Shown: positions 1-8,980 of the stretch, piece after piece | Numbering within the stretch: position 1 is the first letter of the stretch | How the letters are laid out: each line of letters opens with the position of its first letter | From: an uncultured Carboxylicivirga sp. | GTDB taxonomy: Bacteria; Bacteroidota; Bacteroidia; Bacteroidales; Marinilabiliaceae | Reading direction: 5' to 3' | DNA length: 64,000 nucleotides | Assembly (NCBI GenBank): GCA_947503525.1 | Contig: CANNEA010000008.1 | Span: forward strand, 186,001-250,000 | Program-made: the position numbers and the translations under genes | Notes under the pieces: generated by a model | Told to the model about the DNA's origin: nothing | The model's database searches: none | The model's input: the letters and a program-made list of their open reading frames with translations, nothing else

Positions 1-857
1 CGCACGGTTCGGATTGTGCAGTGATTCGCGATCTGGAAGGCCAGTTTCATATTATTGCCGAAGATTGGTCACCCATCAATGCTTCTACCCACGCCTGGGA
101 TTCGCCATTGGCAACGCGTGCCGTAAGTCCTGATGGTTTTAATGATTTTGAAATACAAGCCCCACCAGTTGATGAGCGTACAGAGCCTACAGGCGAGTTC
201 GCAGAGTATGTACATCCCCATTGGCACAAAGAAGACCCTAAAAACTACCCTGGAAAAACGGCTACCGAAGATGTGCCTCAGCACCGAGTGAAAGCTGGTG
301 AAACGCGTGCTTACGGGAGATATGAAATACACACACCGGAGCAAAATGCTTTTGGTGATTGGTCTTCCATTGCCATTGGCGAACAGTATTATCTTTTTGC
401 AGATTACGACCCAGCAGGCAAACATGGCCGACAAAATATGAGTGTTGCCTGGTTTACCTCTGATGATATTAATAAGCAGTTTACCTTTTGTGGAAATATT
501 GGACAAGGGCATCCCGATCCTGATGTGATGTTTGCAGAAGGTCAGTTTTATCTTCTAACCCAAACTAAATATGACTATATAAGTGATGGACCATGGGTAG
601 AAACAGTTGAAGTACGGGTTGGTGTAGATACTTCGAATGATGGGGCGATTGATCAATGGGGCAACTGGCAAGTAGTTAAAGAGCAATATGATTATGTAGA
701 AGGTTTTGCCAAGCAAGTGGAAAGAATTCCTGCCCAAATAGATCTATCTGAATTACCGGAAGCTTATGGTTTTCAGTTTGAAATTAAAATGATTGATGAA
801 ACAGATAATGATTCGAAGCCAATTATTGATAAGGTTCAAATAGCCTTTAACGATTAG
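1..857 (+). CDS. Beta-propeller glycosidase-like protein, 5' end missing
   Basis: The reading frame is open from the window edge (in-frame codons from base 3 read H-G-S-D-C-A-V), so the GTG at 21 is not the real start and the N-terminus lies outside the window. About 285 residues are visible. Short repeats such as HGSDCAVIRD, WDSPLA, AVSPDG, WSSIAIGEQYYLFADYD and GHPDPDVMFAEGQFYLL look like blade motifs of the five-bladed beta-propeller glycosidases (GH43/GH32/GH117 type). The last 60 residues look like a separate beta-rich tail. The gene ends 25 bp before a GH117-like gene on the same strand, so the two are probably co-transcribed and act on the same oligosaccharide. Family and substrate are not recognised; the propeller reading is inference from repeated aromatic and Asp-rich blade motifs. 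Confidence 0.6.
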   Translation, partial: HGSDCAVIRDLEGQFHIIAEDWSPINASTHAWDSPLATRAVSPDGFNDFEIQAPPVDERTEPTGEFAEYVHPHWHKEDPKNYPGKTATEDVPQHRVKAGETRAYGRYEIHTPEQNAFGDWSSIAIGEQYYLFADYDPAGKHGRQNMSVAWFTSDDINKQFTFCGNIGQGHPDPDVMFAEGQFYLLTQTKYDYISDGPWVETVEVRVGVDTSNDGAIDQWGNWQVVKEQYDYVEGFAKQVERIPAQIDLSELPEAYGFQFEIKMIDETDNDSKPIIDKVQIAFND

Positions 858-882
858 AAATTATTAAAAACTATATACAAAA

Positions 883-1899
883 ATGGGAAACAAGTATTTC
901 TTAAGTATTGCAATTGTGTTATTATTTTCAATACACATTAGCTCTTGTGGTTTAAAAAAAGGAGCAACTGAAGGTGATGTATCTACGGAAAATGATACAA
1001 TTGAATTTACCTATTCTGAAGCGAAAGGAATAGGTATTGATTCTTTATATAATCGTCGTGATCCAAGTGATATCATCAAAGTTGGCGACACCTATTATAT
1101 CTGGTATACTCGAATGATTAGTCCTCAGCGATCGGGCTATTGGGGAGATATTTGGTATGCTACTTCAAGCGATGAAGGACATACCTGGAATGAACAGGGT
1201 TTAGCCTTGGCTGTTGGCGAAAAAGGGGCTTTTGATAGCCACTCAGTATTTACACCTAATATACTCACTTACGAAGGGAAGTATTATATGTATTACACGG
1301 CTGTACAACCAACACCGGGAAATACTATGGGTAAGTTTGAAAATAATAGTGTAAATGATTTTACGGCGATAGGATTAGCCGTTGCTGATCAACCTGAAGG
1401 ACCATTTGTTAGAGTAAAAAACAATCCGATTTTAGAAATTTCACCTGACTCTGTCGATTTCGATAGTTATCGGATTGACGATGCGGCCATGTTGGTTAAA
1501 GATAATCAGATATGGATGTACTATAAGGGACGTTCAAAGGTACATGGTAAAAAGGGTGCGCATTTTACTCAAATGGGGGTAGCTTTTGCAGCACAACCAG
1601 AAGGTCCATTTAAGAAGCATCCAGAACCTTTAATTGAAAAAGGACATGAGGTGTTAATTTGGCAAGAAAAAGGTGGTGTATCTTCATTAGCATCAATTAG
1701 TCAGGCCATACATTTTGCCAAGGATGGTGTTAATTTCTCTGTGAAGCAAGAAAACCTTACAGATATTCCTAAAGCTCCGGGTTTATATCGCCCACATCTA
1801 GAAAATGGTAATCAGGCGAAGGAAATTCCTGGTTGGGGGATTTCTATGATTCAAAAAAAGGGTCTAGCTTACCTTTTAAGGTATGAAATAAGAAAATAA
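883..1899 (+). CDS. GH117-like lipoprotein, candidate alpha-1,3-3,6-anhydrogalactosidase
   Basis: 338 residues. A lipoprotein signal peptide ends in ISSC (Cys22), placing the protein in a periplasmic or outer membrane. The body has the GH117 pattern: RRDPS near the N-terminus (Asp60, position of the general base), AFDSHSVFTP, RIDDAAML with YYKGR (Asp200), and GHEVLIW followed by KGG (His255, Glu256). These match the order of catalytic and metal-site residues in agar-active GH117 enzymes, which remove 3,6-anhydro-L-galactose from the non-reducing end of neoagaro-oligosaccharides. Known GH117 clades differ in activity, so the substrate is inferred. It follows a propeller gene by 25 bp and is closed by a strong bidirectional hairpin. 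An agar-type GH117 fits a red-algal galactan locus but is at odds with the D-type AHG operon at the right of the window. Confidence 0.75.
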   Translation: MGNKYFLSIAIVLLFSIHISSCGLKKGATEGDVSTENDTIEFTYSEAKGIGIDSLYNRRDPSDIIKVGDTYYIWYTRMISPQRSGYWGDIWYATSSDEGHTWNEQGLALAVGEKGAFDSHSVFTPNILTYEGKYYMYYTAVQPTPGNTMGKFENNSVNDFTAIGLAVADQPEGPFVRVKNNPILEISPDSVDFDSYRIDDAAMLVKDNQIWMYYKGRSKVHGKKGAHFTQMGVAFAAQPEGPFKKHPEPLIEKGHEVLIWQEKGGVSSLASISQAIHFAKDGVNFSVKQENLTDIPKAPGLYRPHLENGNQAKEIPGWGISMIQKKGLAYLLRYEIRK

Positions 1900-1931
1900 A
1901 TGATTATTTGAATAATAATCTTATAATTCAT

Positions 1932-1972
1932 AAGAAAGGGGATATAAAGCACAGCTTTATATCCCCTTTCTT
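1932..1972. terminator. Bidirectional terminator hairpin
   Basis: A perfect 19-bp inverted repeat (1932-1950 with 1954-1972) has a 3-nt loop, with A-rich sequence before it and T-rich sequence after it. It lies between the converging ends of the GH117-like gene (ends 1899) and the minus-strand gene ending at 1990, so it can stop transcription from both sides. Confidence 0.85.
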
Positions 1973-1989
1973 TTAGTTCACTTTATTAC

Positions 1990-4900
1990 CTATTGAACAA
2001 GTACTTTTTTGCTGGTCGTCACACCATCAGTACCTTGGGCAACAACAATATAAATGCCCAGTTTCTCAACCGGAATAGTAGCCAAGCTTTGCTTTATGGT
2101 TTGATAATCATACAAAACGCCAGTAATGTTATAGACCTTAATATATGTTGTTTCTCCTTCAACTATAATTCGCCCAGAAGTACTGTATATTTTTAAATTA
2201 GGCTGCACTTCTTCAGAAATTGAAGTACTTAGTTCAGCTTCAAATGCTCCTATTGAAGTAGGAGTTGAGCGCAAAGCACCAGTGATGTCCAACGCAGGAA
2301 CAAAGGTGCCAACTGCACCTTGCTGTATAACTGCAGAACCTTTTGCAACAGCATACAAAATACCATTCGCAGCCATTTTGTATTCAGGAAACGAACCATC
2401 CATAACAAAGTTTATTTCCGATGAAGTGTAGGTGAAACTGGCATTTATAGTATTGCCGCTAGTCTCCAATCCACTTTGCGATTGCATGATGTTATTGCTA
2501 CAATTAGTTAAAATGATATTATTAGCATCTGTTGAAACATCCGGATCAGTATTGTTGACATTTATATCCAGATATAGGTTGCTTGCTAAGCCGTCTAGTG
2601 CAGTGCCTAGTATTAGGTTATTGGCGATGGTTGCTGTTATCTTTCCGCCGCTACCTTTACTTCCTTCATGTGGGTTATGTAAGTGAATTAAACTTTGTAC
2701 ATGTGTTATGTCCGACACATCATTTCCTTTTATAATGCCACAATTAACAAAGGTATTATTAACCAAATTCAAATCGTTGGCCACCCAATTGTATAGAGGT
2801 TTTGAATTAATTAATAAGCCTTCTTCATTACTTACTGTTGAAGTACCATCCACAATAGTGTAATCCCTAACGCAGTTGGCAAAAAAACAGTTTTCAACAG
2901 TTAAGTTACCTCTGACAATATTAAAAATTGGAAAAACTCCACCATTATTAATTGCTTTTATATCAGTGAATGAGCATTGAGAGAAGCTTAAACGAGCAAG
3001 GTGATTTGATTTTATTACTGCTCCATCTTTTGCCTGAAGGTTGCTGAATGCGCAACGTGTGGCACTAAAATATGTGTTTTTTGCGGCACCTCCTGAGAAA
3101 AAGATAATACCACCTGCAGATGTGTCATCAAAGCCGTAGTTCTCAATTTTTAAACCTTCTAGGCTTATTTTTAAGTTTTCATTTGCTGCGTTACCTGTTG
3201 GAGTGGAAAATAATCTATTTCCGCTAGGCATACTTGCTCCTCCCTGTAAAGTAGTGTTGTTGGCTCCTTCACCTTTAATCGTAATTAAAAAACCACCTAA
3301 AGAAGCTATTGCAATGTTTTTGGTTTCAAAAGTACCTGCACCAACATTTATAATGTACTCAGTATCTGATTTGTTAGCTAAAAAACTTGTCGATGCAGCA
3401 GTAAAAGCTGCATTAACAGTTAACATTGGATCTGATGCACTTAGCCCACTGTTAGCATCATCGCCTGTTTCTGATACATAATAGTTGACTTTTGCATTCA
3501 CGGCTGTGCCAGACAAGACAACTGTTTTTGTTTCTGAACCAGAGGTAATATTTAAAGTAGCTGTATAATCACCCAATGTAGTAGGTGAAAATTCAATAGA
3601 AACAGGTTCTTCATAAATCGCATCATCTTTGCTGAAGGTAGTATTTCCATTAATTGAAAATACATTTGCATTAGCTCCTGAAATTGAAATGTTTACATCG
3701 CTTGAAGGCTCTTCAACACTTAAATAAAGTGTTTCGGTTACCCCCGTGCCTGAACCAATATAAAAAGTTTCACAGTTAATTTCATCAGGTGTTGTCGAAA
3801 TCTCATCTGAAATGCTTGGTGCAGATATTTGTATAATAAACAGGTTGATGCTTTGTGCTTTTATATCGCACGAGTAGTCGTTAAAAAGATCGGGTGTAAG
3901 AATACTTGCATCTCCCTGTATCTTTGAATTAACATCCCAAACATATTGATAAACTCTTCCATTTACGCTTGCGTTATTAATATTAAGATCAAGGTTGGAG
4001 TAATCGCTTTCTGAACTATTTATTACCCACAGTGCAATTTCATCATCATTAGTAAAGGCCATGGTTTCAATATCGCTTACTCCAGATGCTACAGTTGCTA
4101 AATATTTTCGTTGGTTAATATTATTGGAAAAATTTTTCATAACATAATACGAACGCATTCTTTTGCCTTCCACCCCCGAAGTGAAGTATATGGTTCGTGT
4201 TTCAGAACTAACACCTCTTGACCAAGGCTCAAACATTAATTCTCCTTGCAACCCTGCTTCATACATAATGGCTTTTTCTGAATAAGCGGATAACAGTGAG
4301 CCTAACGTTTCAGGTTCTTCACCATTGGTGCGCCCTCCTGATCCAGTGCCACTTTCATCGCAATATGCAGGTTTGTTCAAATTGGTACAGGCATCAACAA
4401 ATTCATCCCATAAATGGGGTTGGCTGTTTAAGTTGTGACTGGAAAAAGCCGTATATTCATTAGTATAACCTGCGCTTCCAACAGCTTCTACATATGATAT
4501 GCCTTGAGAAACTCCCCACGAAGCCGGACTACCATACATGGGTTGTGGAACTCCTCTTGAGCTACACTCCGAGTTAACTTTTTGAATGATTTGATGAGCT
4601 CGTTCAACTGTTATTACACTCCATTCTTTTGATATGGAAATATAATCGATAGTAACATTGTTATCGTGCATTAATTCCAGATAATCAGCTAAAAATACAC
4701 CATATTTATCAGTGTCAAACCAAGTTGTTGGTTTATAGTCGCAAATCCAATCCGGCAGGTTGTTTTGACCGTTATATCCATTGTAATCACTTTTCATGGT
4801 AGACCAGAACTTAATATCAGGATTTGAAATTTTTACCATCTTCATACTTTCAATGGCGTTATCATAGAAGGAAAAATTAGTGGTTCCCTCTACTAGTTCT

Positions 4901-5136
4901 TGCTTTTTGTCGTAGGACACACGACAAACAGTGTTTTCAATGTCTTTATAGCACCAATTGGCAATTTCCTGGGGATTAGCAGCACTCTGTAAAAATGAAG
5001 CACTACGTTCCATGTCTCCACCAATCATAGTAATCGTTTGGTGTTGGTTTGCATAATCAACTGTAATGGATTGTGCAGAAGCCGTATGCCAAAACGAAAG
5101 GCTGGCGGCAATAAATAAAAGTAAATGTTTTTTCAT
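1990..5136 (-). CDS. Secreted GH30-like glycosidase fused to a parallel beta-helix, T9SS exported
   Basis: 1048 residues with a Sec signal peptide (cleavage after about residue 21). Residues 22-330 look like a GH30-like TIM barrel: an early GGDMERS segment, ISISKEW (Glu171, candidate acid/base at the end of strand 4) and PAYCDESG (Glu261, candidate nucleophile). Residues 340-440 resemble the beta side domain of GH30. Residues 450-547 are an Ig-like segment. From residue 550 a motif of the type YYVSETGDDANSG opens a right-handed parallel beta-helix with repeated N-N and N-x-F rungs up to about 960. The end (about 970-1048, finishing KKVLVQ) is a T9SS sorting domain. The usual GH30 QNEP acid/base motif is absent, so this is distant from characterised members. 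It stands alone, divergent from the 5621 gene. Substrate unknown; an endo-acting galactanase is plausible from context. Confidence 0.65.
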   Translation of the reverse strand: MKKHLLLFIAASLSFWHTASAQSITVDYANQHQTITMIGGDMERSASFLQSAANPQEIANWCYKDIENTVCRVSYDKKQELVEGTTNFSFYDNAIESMKMVKISNPDIKFWSTMKSDYNGYNGQNNLPDWICDYKPTTWFDTDKYGVFLADYLELMHDNNVTIDYISISKEWSVITVERAHQIIQKVNSECSSRGVPQPMYGSPASWGVSQGISYVEAVGSAGYTNEYTAFSSHNLNSQPHLWDEFVDACTNLNKPAYCDESGTGSGGRTNGEEPETLGSLLSAYSEKAIMYEAGLQGELMFEPWSRGVSSETRTIYFTSGVEGKRMRSYYVMKNFSNNINQRKYLATVASGVSDIETMAFTNDDEIALWVINSSESDYSNLDLNINNASVNGRVYQYVWDVNSKIQGDASILTPDLFNDYSCDIKAQSINLFIIQISAPSISDEISTTPDEINCETFYIGSGTGVTETLYLSVEEPSSDVNISISGANANVFSINGNTTFSKDDAIYEEPVSIEFSPTTLGDYTATLNITSGSETKTVVLSGTAVNAKVNYYVSETGDDANSGLSASDPMLTVNAAFTAASTSFLANKSDTEYIINVGAGTFETKNIAIASLGGFLITIKGEGANNTTLQGGASMPSGNRLFSTPTGNAANENLKISLEGLKIENYGFDDTSAGGIIFFSGGAAKNTYFSATRCAFSNLQAKDGAVIKSNHLARLSFSQCSFTDIKAINNGGVFPIFNIVRGNLTVENCFFANCVRDYTIVDGTSTVSNEEGLLINSKPLYNWVANDLNLVNNTFVNCGIIKGNDVSDITHVQSLIHLHNPHEGSKGSGGKITATIANNLILGTALDGLASNLYLDINVNNTDPDVSTDANNIILTNCSNNIMQSQSGLETSGNTINASFTYTSSEINFVMDGSFPEYKMAANGILYAVAKGSAVIQQGAVGTFVPALDITGALRSTPTSIGAFEAELSTSISEEVQPNLKIYSTSGRIIVEGETTYIKVYNITGVLYDYQTIKQSLATIPVEKLGIYIVVAQGTDGVTTSKKVLVQ

Positions 5137-5620
5137 GTGATAAGATTTGTGAGCATTTTTGGCAGGCCTACCTGCAGAAGGAACAAGAAATCACCTTCTA
5201 AAAAGAACTGGTGGCTTGTTATATTTTTTTAAATGCCATTTGTATCTGATTTTATTTTAATACAAAAATATTGAATGAGGTCAAGCTTGATTTAATCAAA
5301 TAATTCAAATGCTACTACTTATAGAGCTGTGTTTTTAGTGAGAAGCGTGGGTTAAGTTGTAGAATAAGAGGTGAGTAGAGATGAATTTGATGTATAATTT
5401 AAACGATATGAATGATTATTGATAGAAATTATGACAGCTTCTTTTGTGTTTGTTATGATTAGGGTTAAAATGTTTTGGACCTTGTAGCTTAAAATATTCA
5501 TTTGGTTGTTAATTTATATATTTTGATGGTCTATAAAAACGACTTAAAGGTATTAGGGGCTAAATTTGAATTTCAAGAGAACTTTTTATTTGTAACAATA
5601 ACAGCAACTAAATAATACCA
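5137..5620. promoter_or_regulatory. Divergent intergenic control region
   Basis: 484 bp without a gene, between the divergent starts of the GH30-like (-) and GH51-like (+) enzymes. On the minus strand, bases 5270-5263 read TATTTTTG, an exact TAnnTTTG -7 element, but no well-spaced -33 TTG was found. On the plus strand, 5585-5592 reads TTTATTTG (one mismatch) with a TTG at 5566-5568, a short 16-nt spacing. Both are weak candidates. The region probably carries the binding site of one of the PUL regulators. Confidence 0.4.
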
Positions 5621-8600
5621 ATGAAAAAGAAAATCTATTTAGCAATGTTAAGCTATATGTTGGGCCTCATTTTTATTCAGGCACAAACATGCGGAGAGAT
5701 AATAAATGACACTTTTGATTCAGATGGGGCACTGCCAAGTGGATGGACTGAGTACAATACATCTGGACAGGTAACGGTAAGTAATGGTGAGATGGTATTT
5801 GATTATACTTCAGCCAAACCATCTGCCAACAGAACATTTTCGGCAGTAAGTGGTGAATTCAATTATTCCTTTAAGGTAAAAAGTCAAAAGAACTGGATAA
5901 AGGCGACAATGAATTTGACATCAGCAAATGGGGATTTAATAAGCAGTATTATATTCGGTAATAATGGAAGTAAGAACATACTTTATGCTACTGCTCTTGA
6001 TGCATCAAATAATCCCACTTCTTATGTCGGCACTTTAGATTCTCCATTTAGTTCTAATACCGAATATCTTATTTTATTAGTCATTGACACGAATAGTGAT
6101 TCCTATGATATATATGTTAATGGGGAATTGAAAGCATCTTCAATTGCATTTTTAGAAAGTACTTCAGATATTGAGAAAATCGATATTCAGCAAAACGGCA
6201 TGTATGGTGGAAGTGGGAAATTATATTTCGACAATATTCTAATTGCAAAAGACGATATTAATAGAACTAATCTGGAGTCTGCCATTTCTAATGCCCAGGC
6301 CCATCTCGATAATGTAACTGTTGGAACTGGAGCCGGAGAATATCCTCAGGATGCAGTTAACTCTTTTCAAAGTAAAATTGATGAAGCATCTGACATTTAT
6401 TCGGATTGCGAAGCAAGTCAGGAAGACGTCGACAATGCTATTTTAGAATTAAAGAACGATTGGAGCACATTTGATGATTCAAGAAACTGGGGTATGCAGG
6501 ATATTACTATAAGCGTTGATCCAACAAAGGAGCTTTGCGAGAAAAACCCTTTATGGTTTGGAGGAAATAATACGTATAATGGTAGCGGACAAGGGCTATG
6601 GGATAGTAATAATTTAAGGTGTCATTACAATGTTATTGATATGGCCAATTATACCGGAGCGCAAGGCTATCGTTTTCCAGGGGGAACAATGGCCAATTTA
6701 TACCGTTGGAAAAGAGCAATTGGGCCGGTCGATCAACGAATCGATAACCTGAATAGTCACGGCTCGGCAGGACCCTTAAGCAATGAATTTGGTCCTGACG
6801 AATTTGGTCAGATGTTACTAAAAACACCTCTCGACAAAGGTGTAATTGTAGTTGCGTTTAATTGGGAAACGCCAGAGGATGCGGCAGATTATGTGGAGTA
6901 TATGAACGCTGAAGTTGGAGAAAATCCTAATGGTGGTATTGATTGGGCTCAGGTTCGTGCCGACAATGGACATTATGAACCCTACAATGTTAAATACTGG
7001 GAGATTGGTAATGAGCTGAGTGGAAATTGGGAGCTGAGTGTATGCAACTATCCTTCAAGTGGTGATGCTAACAGGGGTGGTGATGCTATTTTACATGGTT
7101 TAGTGGATGTTTATGTAAATGGTACTGCAAGGACCTTTACGAACCAAAGAGCGGCCAAAAAAACCTCATGGGTTGAATCTACCTGTGTGGTGGATGGAAC
7201 TGCTAACCAAGAGTTTTATACCAAATTCTGCCCGGTTGATTTAAACAAAGCATTCACGCTTACCATTAATGGCGTAAGCTGGAACAGGGTGGCAGATTTA
7301 ACAGCCTCGGGTTCCGGAGATATGCATTATACTGTTGATGCCGTAACTGGGAAGATTACTTTTGGTGATGGTACTAATGGTAGTATACCTTCTGGGGGTT
7401 ATAATGTAATACTCAATTATTCAACTGATAAGTTAGCAGGATTCCCAGAATATTACTCGGCAATGAAGGCTGTTGATCCAAACATTGAAGTGATCAGTTG
7501 TTGGGAAGGTGAAGCTTTTTATCGTGAAATGGCTGAAATTGATTCGCCTTTTGATGGTGTTACCAAGCATTATTACCCAGGAGGAACAGCAGAATTAGGT
7601 GATGAGTACAAAATGGTGATGAAGAAGTCAGTCAATTACAAAAACAAGATACAGAGTCACATAAATTATTTGGCAAAATACAATAATACATCGCTAAGTG
7701 GAAAAAATGTTAGACAGCATCTTACCGAATTTTTTGGAGGAAAGAATATAGATGTTATTACTCAACATTGCATAATGTGGCATGATGTTATCAATGGGTA
7801 TTCTGATATTATGGGTAACATAATGGTACATTCATATTTTAAAAACGATAATACGCCAATGGTAAATACTGGAGGTAAATTTGTTTCGGCCAAAGGTTTA
7901 CCGTACCATATATTTACTCATCTGCATCAGGATAAGTTTATTGAAGCTGACTTTCAGGGAGGCTCTTATACTTATAGCTCAACCAGTATTCAATATAGTT
8001 ATCCAACAGCCAGTACTAATGAAGAAGGTAACATACTTACTCTGGTTGTTCCAAATACCCTTGATTCAGAGCAATTAAATACCACTATCAATATTGCAAA
8101 CTACAATTTTGAAGATAACCATGTAATTGGTAAAAAATGGGTGGCTAAAGCCTATGATATTTATGCCGAGAACAGTTCTTCTTTACCTTATAATGTAAGG
8201 ATTGAAGGGCCTGTTGATATGGATTTGAGTGAAACACTTACTGATGTTATTCCACCATATTCTATTGCTATTTATCAATGGAAAGTTGAGGATCGTAGCT
8301 TTTTAAGTGATTTAAGTGAGGTGGTAGTTGGTGAGGATATTACGAAAGATGAAGGTTTTTCGTCTAGTGGCGACATGTATGTTAACGGAATAAAGTATCA
8401 AAAAGGAATTGGAATTAAAGCAGGAACTAAAGTAAGCTATGATTTAAACAATCAGTACAAGACGTTTAAAGCTGAATTTGGTTTAGACGATTCTTTTACC
8501 GGAGGTGAAGTAAATTTATTGGTTTATGTAGATGGAGACTTAGTTTACCAGAAAAACAATGTGGATTCTAATTCTCCGAGTCCTTCAGTAGATGTGGATG

Positions 8601-8971
8601 TTAGCGATGCCAATACATTAAGGATTGAAGTGTATTCAGGCTTGAATTCTAATGGCGAAGGGTATGTAATTTTAGGAAATGCGCGGTTGATTAAAGATGA
8701 TGTGGAAAATAGTATTGGTTCAGGAATAAATGTAAGTCATGACATTAATGTATCACCAAATCCTTTTGATTCAACGGTGAGCATTGAATTACCTAAAGTA
8801 GAGTCGGGTAAAGTTGTTTTAACTGATATGGCTGGAAGAACTGTATTTAGCGAGGTCTTTAGCGAATCAGCTCAATTGAATATTAGTAATATCTCAGTAC
8901 ATACCGGAACCTATGTTTTAATGGTAATAGCGGATGATACCGTTTACGTTGCTAAAATAGTAAAGAAATAA
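5621..8971 (+). CDS. Secreted LamG / GH51-like / NPCBM glycosidase, T9SS exported
   Basis: 1116 residues with a signal peptide ending near AQTC. Residues 22-215 are a LamG-like sandwich and 218-285 a helical spacer, both closely related to the N-termini of the two GH128-like enzymes at 15153-19535. Residues 290-870 form a clan GH-A (beta/alpha)8 domain resembling GH51: RFPGGTMANLYRWK, EIGNELSGNW (Glu465, acid/base) and HLTEFFGG (Glu703, nucleophile). About 110 residues of beta-rich sequence (roughly 490-600) are inserted between the acid/base strand and the next barrel strand. Residues 895-1030 look like an NPCBM carbohydrate-binding module, and 1035-1116 is a T9SS sorting domain ending in KIVKK. 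The GH2 gene follows after 9 bp, so the two form a transcription unit. Known GH51 enzymes are mostly arabinofuranosidases or glucanases; in this locus a galactan substrate is more likely. Confidence 0.7.
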   Translation: MKKKIYLAMLSYMLGLIFIQAQTCGEIINDTFDSDGALPSGWTEYNTSGQVTVSNGEMVFDYTSAKPSANRTFSAVSGEFNYSFKVKSQKNWIKATMNLTSANGDLISSIIFGNNGSKNILYATALDASNNPTSYVGTLDSPFSSNTEYLILLVIDTNSDSYDIYVNGELKASSIAFLESTSDIEKIDIQQNGMYGGSGKLYFDNILIAKDDINRTNLESAISNAQAHLDNVTVGTGAGEYPQDAVNSFQSKIDEASDIYSDCEASQEDVDNAILELKNDWSTFDDSRNWGMQDITISVDPTKELCEKNPLWFGGNNTYNGSGQGLWDSNNLRCHYNVIDMANYTGAQGYRFPGGTMANLYRWKRAIGPVDQRIDNLNSHGSAGPLSNEFGPDEFGQMLLKTPLDKGVIVVAFNWETPEDAADYVEYMNAEVGENPNGGIDWAQVRADNGHYEPYNVKYWEIGNELSGNWELSVCNYPSSGDANRGGDAILHGLVDVYVNGTARTFTNQRAAKKTSWVESTCVVDGTANQEFYTKFCPVDLNKAFTLTINGVSWNRVADLTASGSGDMHYTVDAVTGKITFGDGTNGSIPSGGYNVILNYSTDKLAGFPEYYSAMKAVDPNIEVISCWEGEAFYREMAEIDSPFDGVTKHYYPGGTAELGDEYKMVMKKSVNYKNKIQSHINYLAKYNNTSLSGKNVRQHLTEFFGGKNIDVITQHCIMWHDVINGYSDIMGNIMVHSYFKNDNTPMVNTGGKFVSAKGLPYHIFTHLHQDKFIEADFQGGSYTYSSTSIQYSYPTASTNEEGNILTLVVPNTLDSEQLNTTINIANYNFEDNHVIGKKWVAKAYDIYAENSSSLPYNVRIEGPVDMDLSETLTDVIPPYSIAIYQWKVEDRSFLSDLSEVVVGEDITKDEGFSSSGDMYVNGIKYQKGIGIKAGTKVSYDLNNQYKTFKAEFGLDDSFTGGEVNLLVYVDGDLVYQKNNVDSNSPSPSVDVDVSDANTLRIEVYSGLNSNGEGYVILGNARLIKDDVENSIGSGINVSHDINVSPNPFDSTVSIELPKVESGKVVLTDMAGRTVFSEVFSESAQLNISNISVHTGTYVLMVIADDTVYVAKIVKK

Positions 8972-8980
8972 TACATTAAT

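Noticed and set aside
1932-1972. Long inverted repeats at 1932 and 12099 as mobile-element ends
   Set aside because: They lie between converging genes with A and T runs on their sides and no target duplication or transposase; they are bidirectional terminators.
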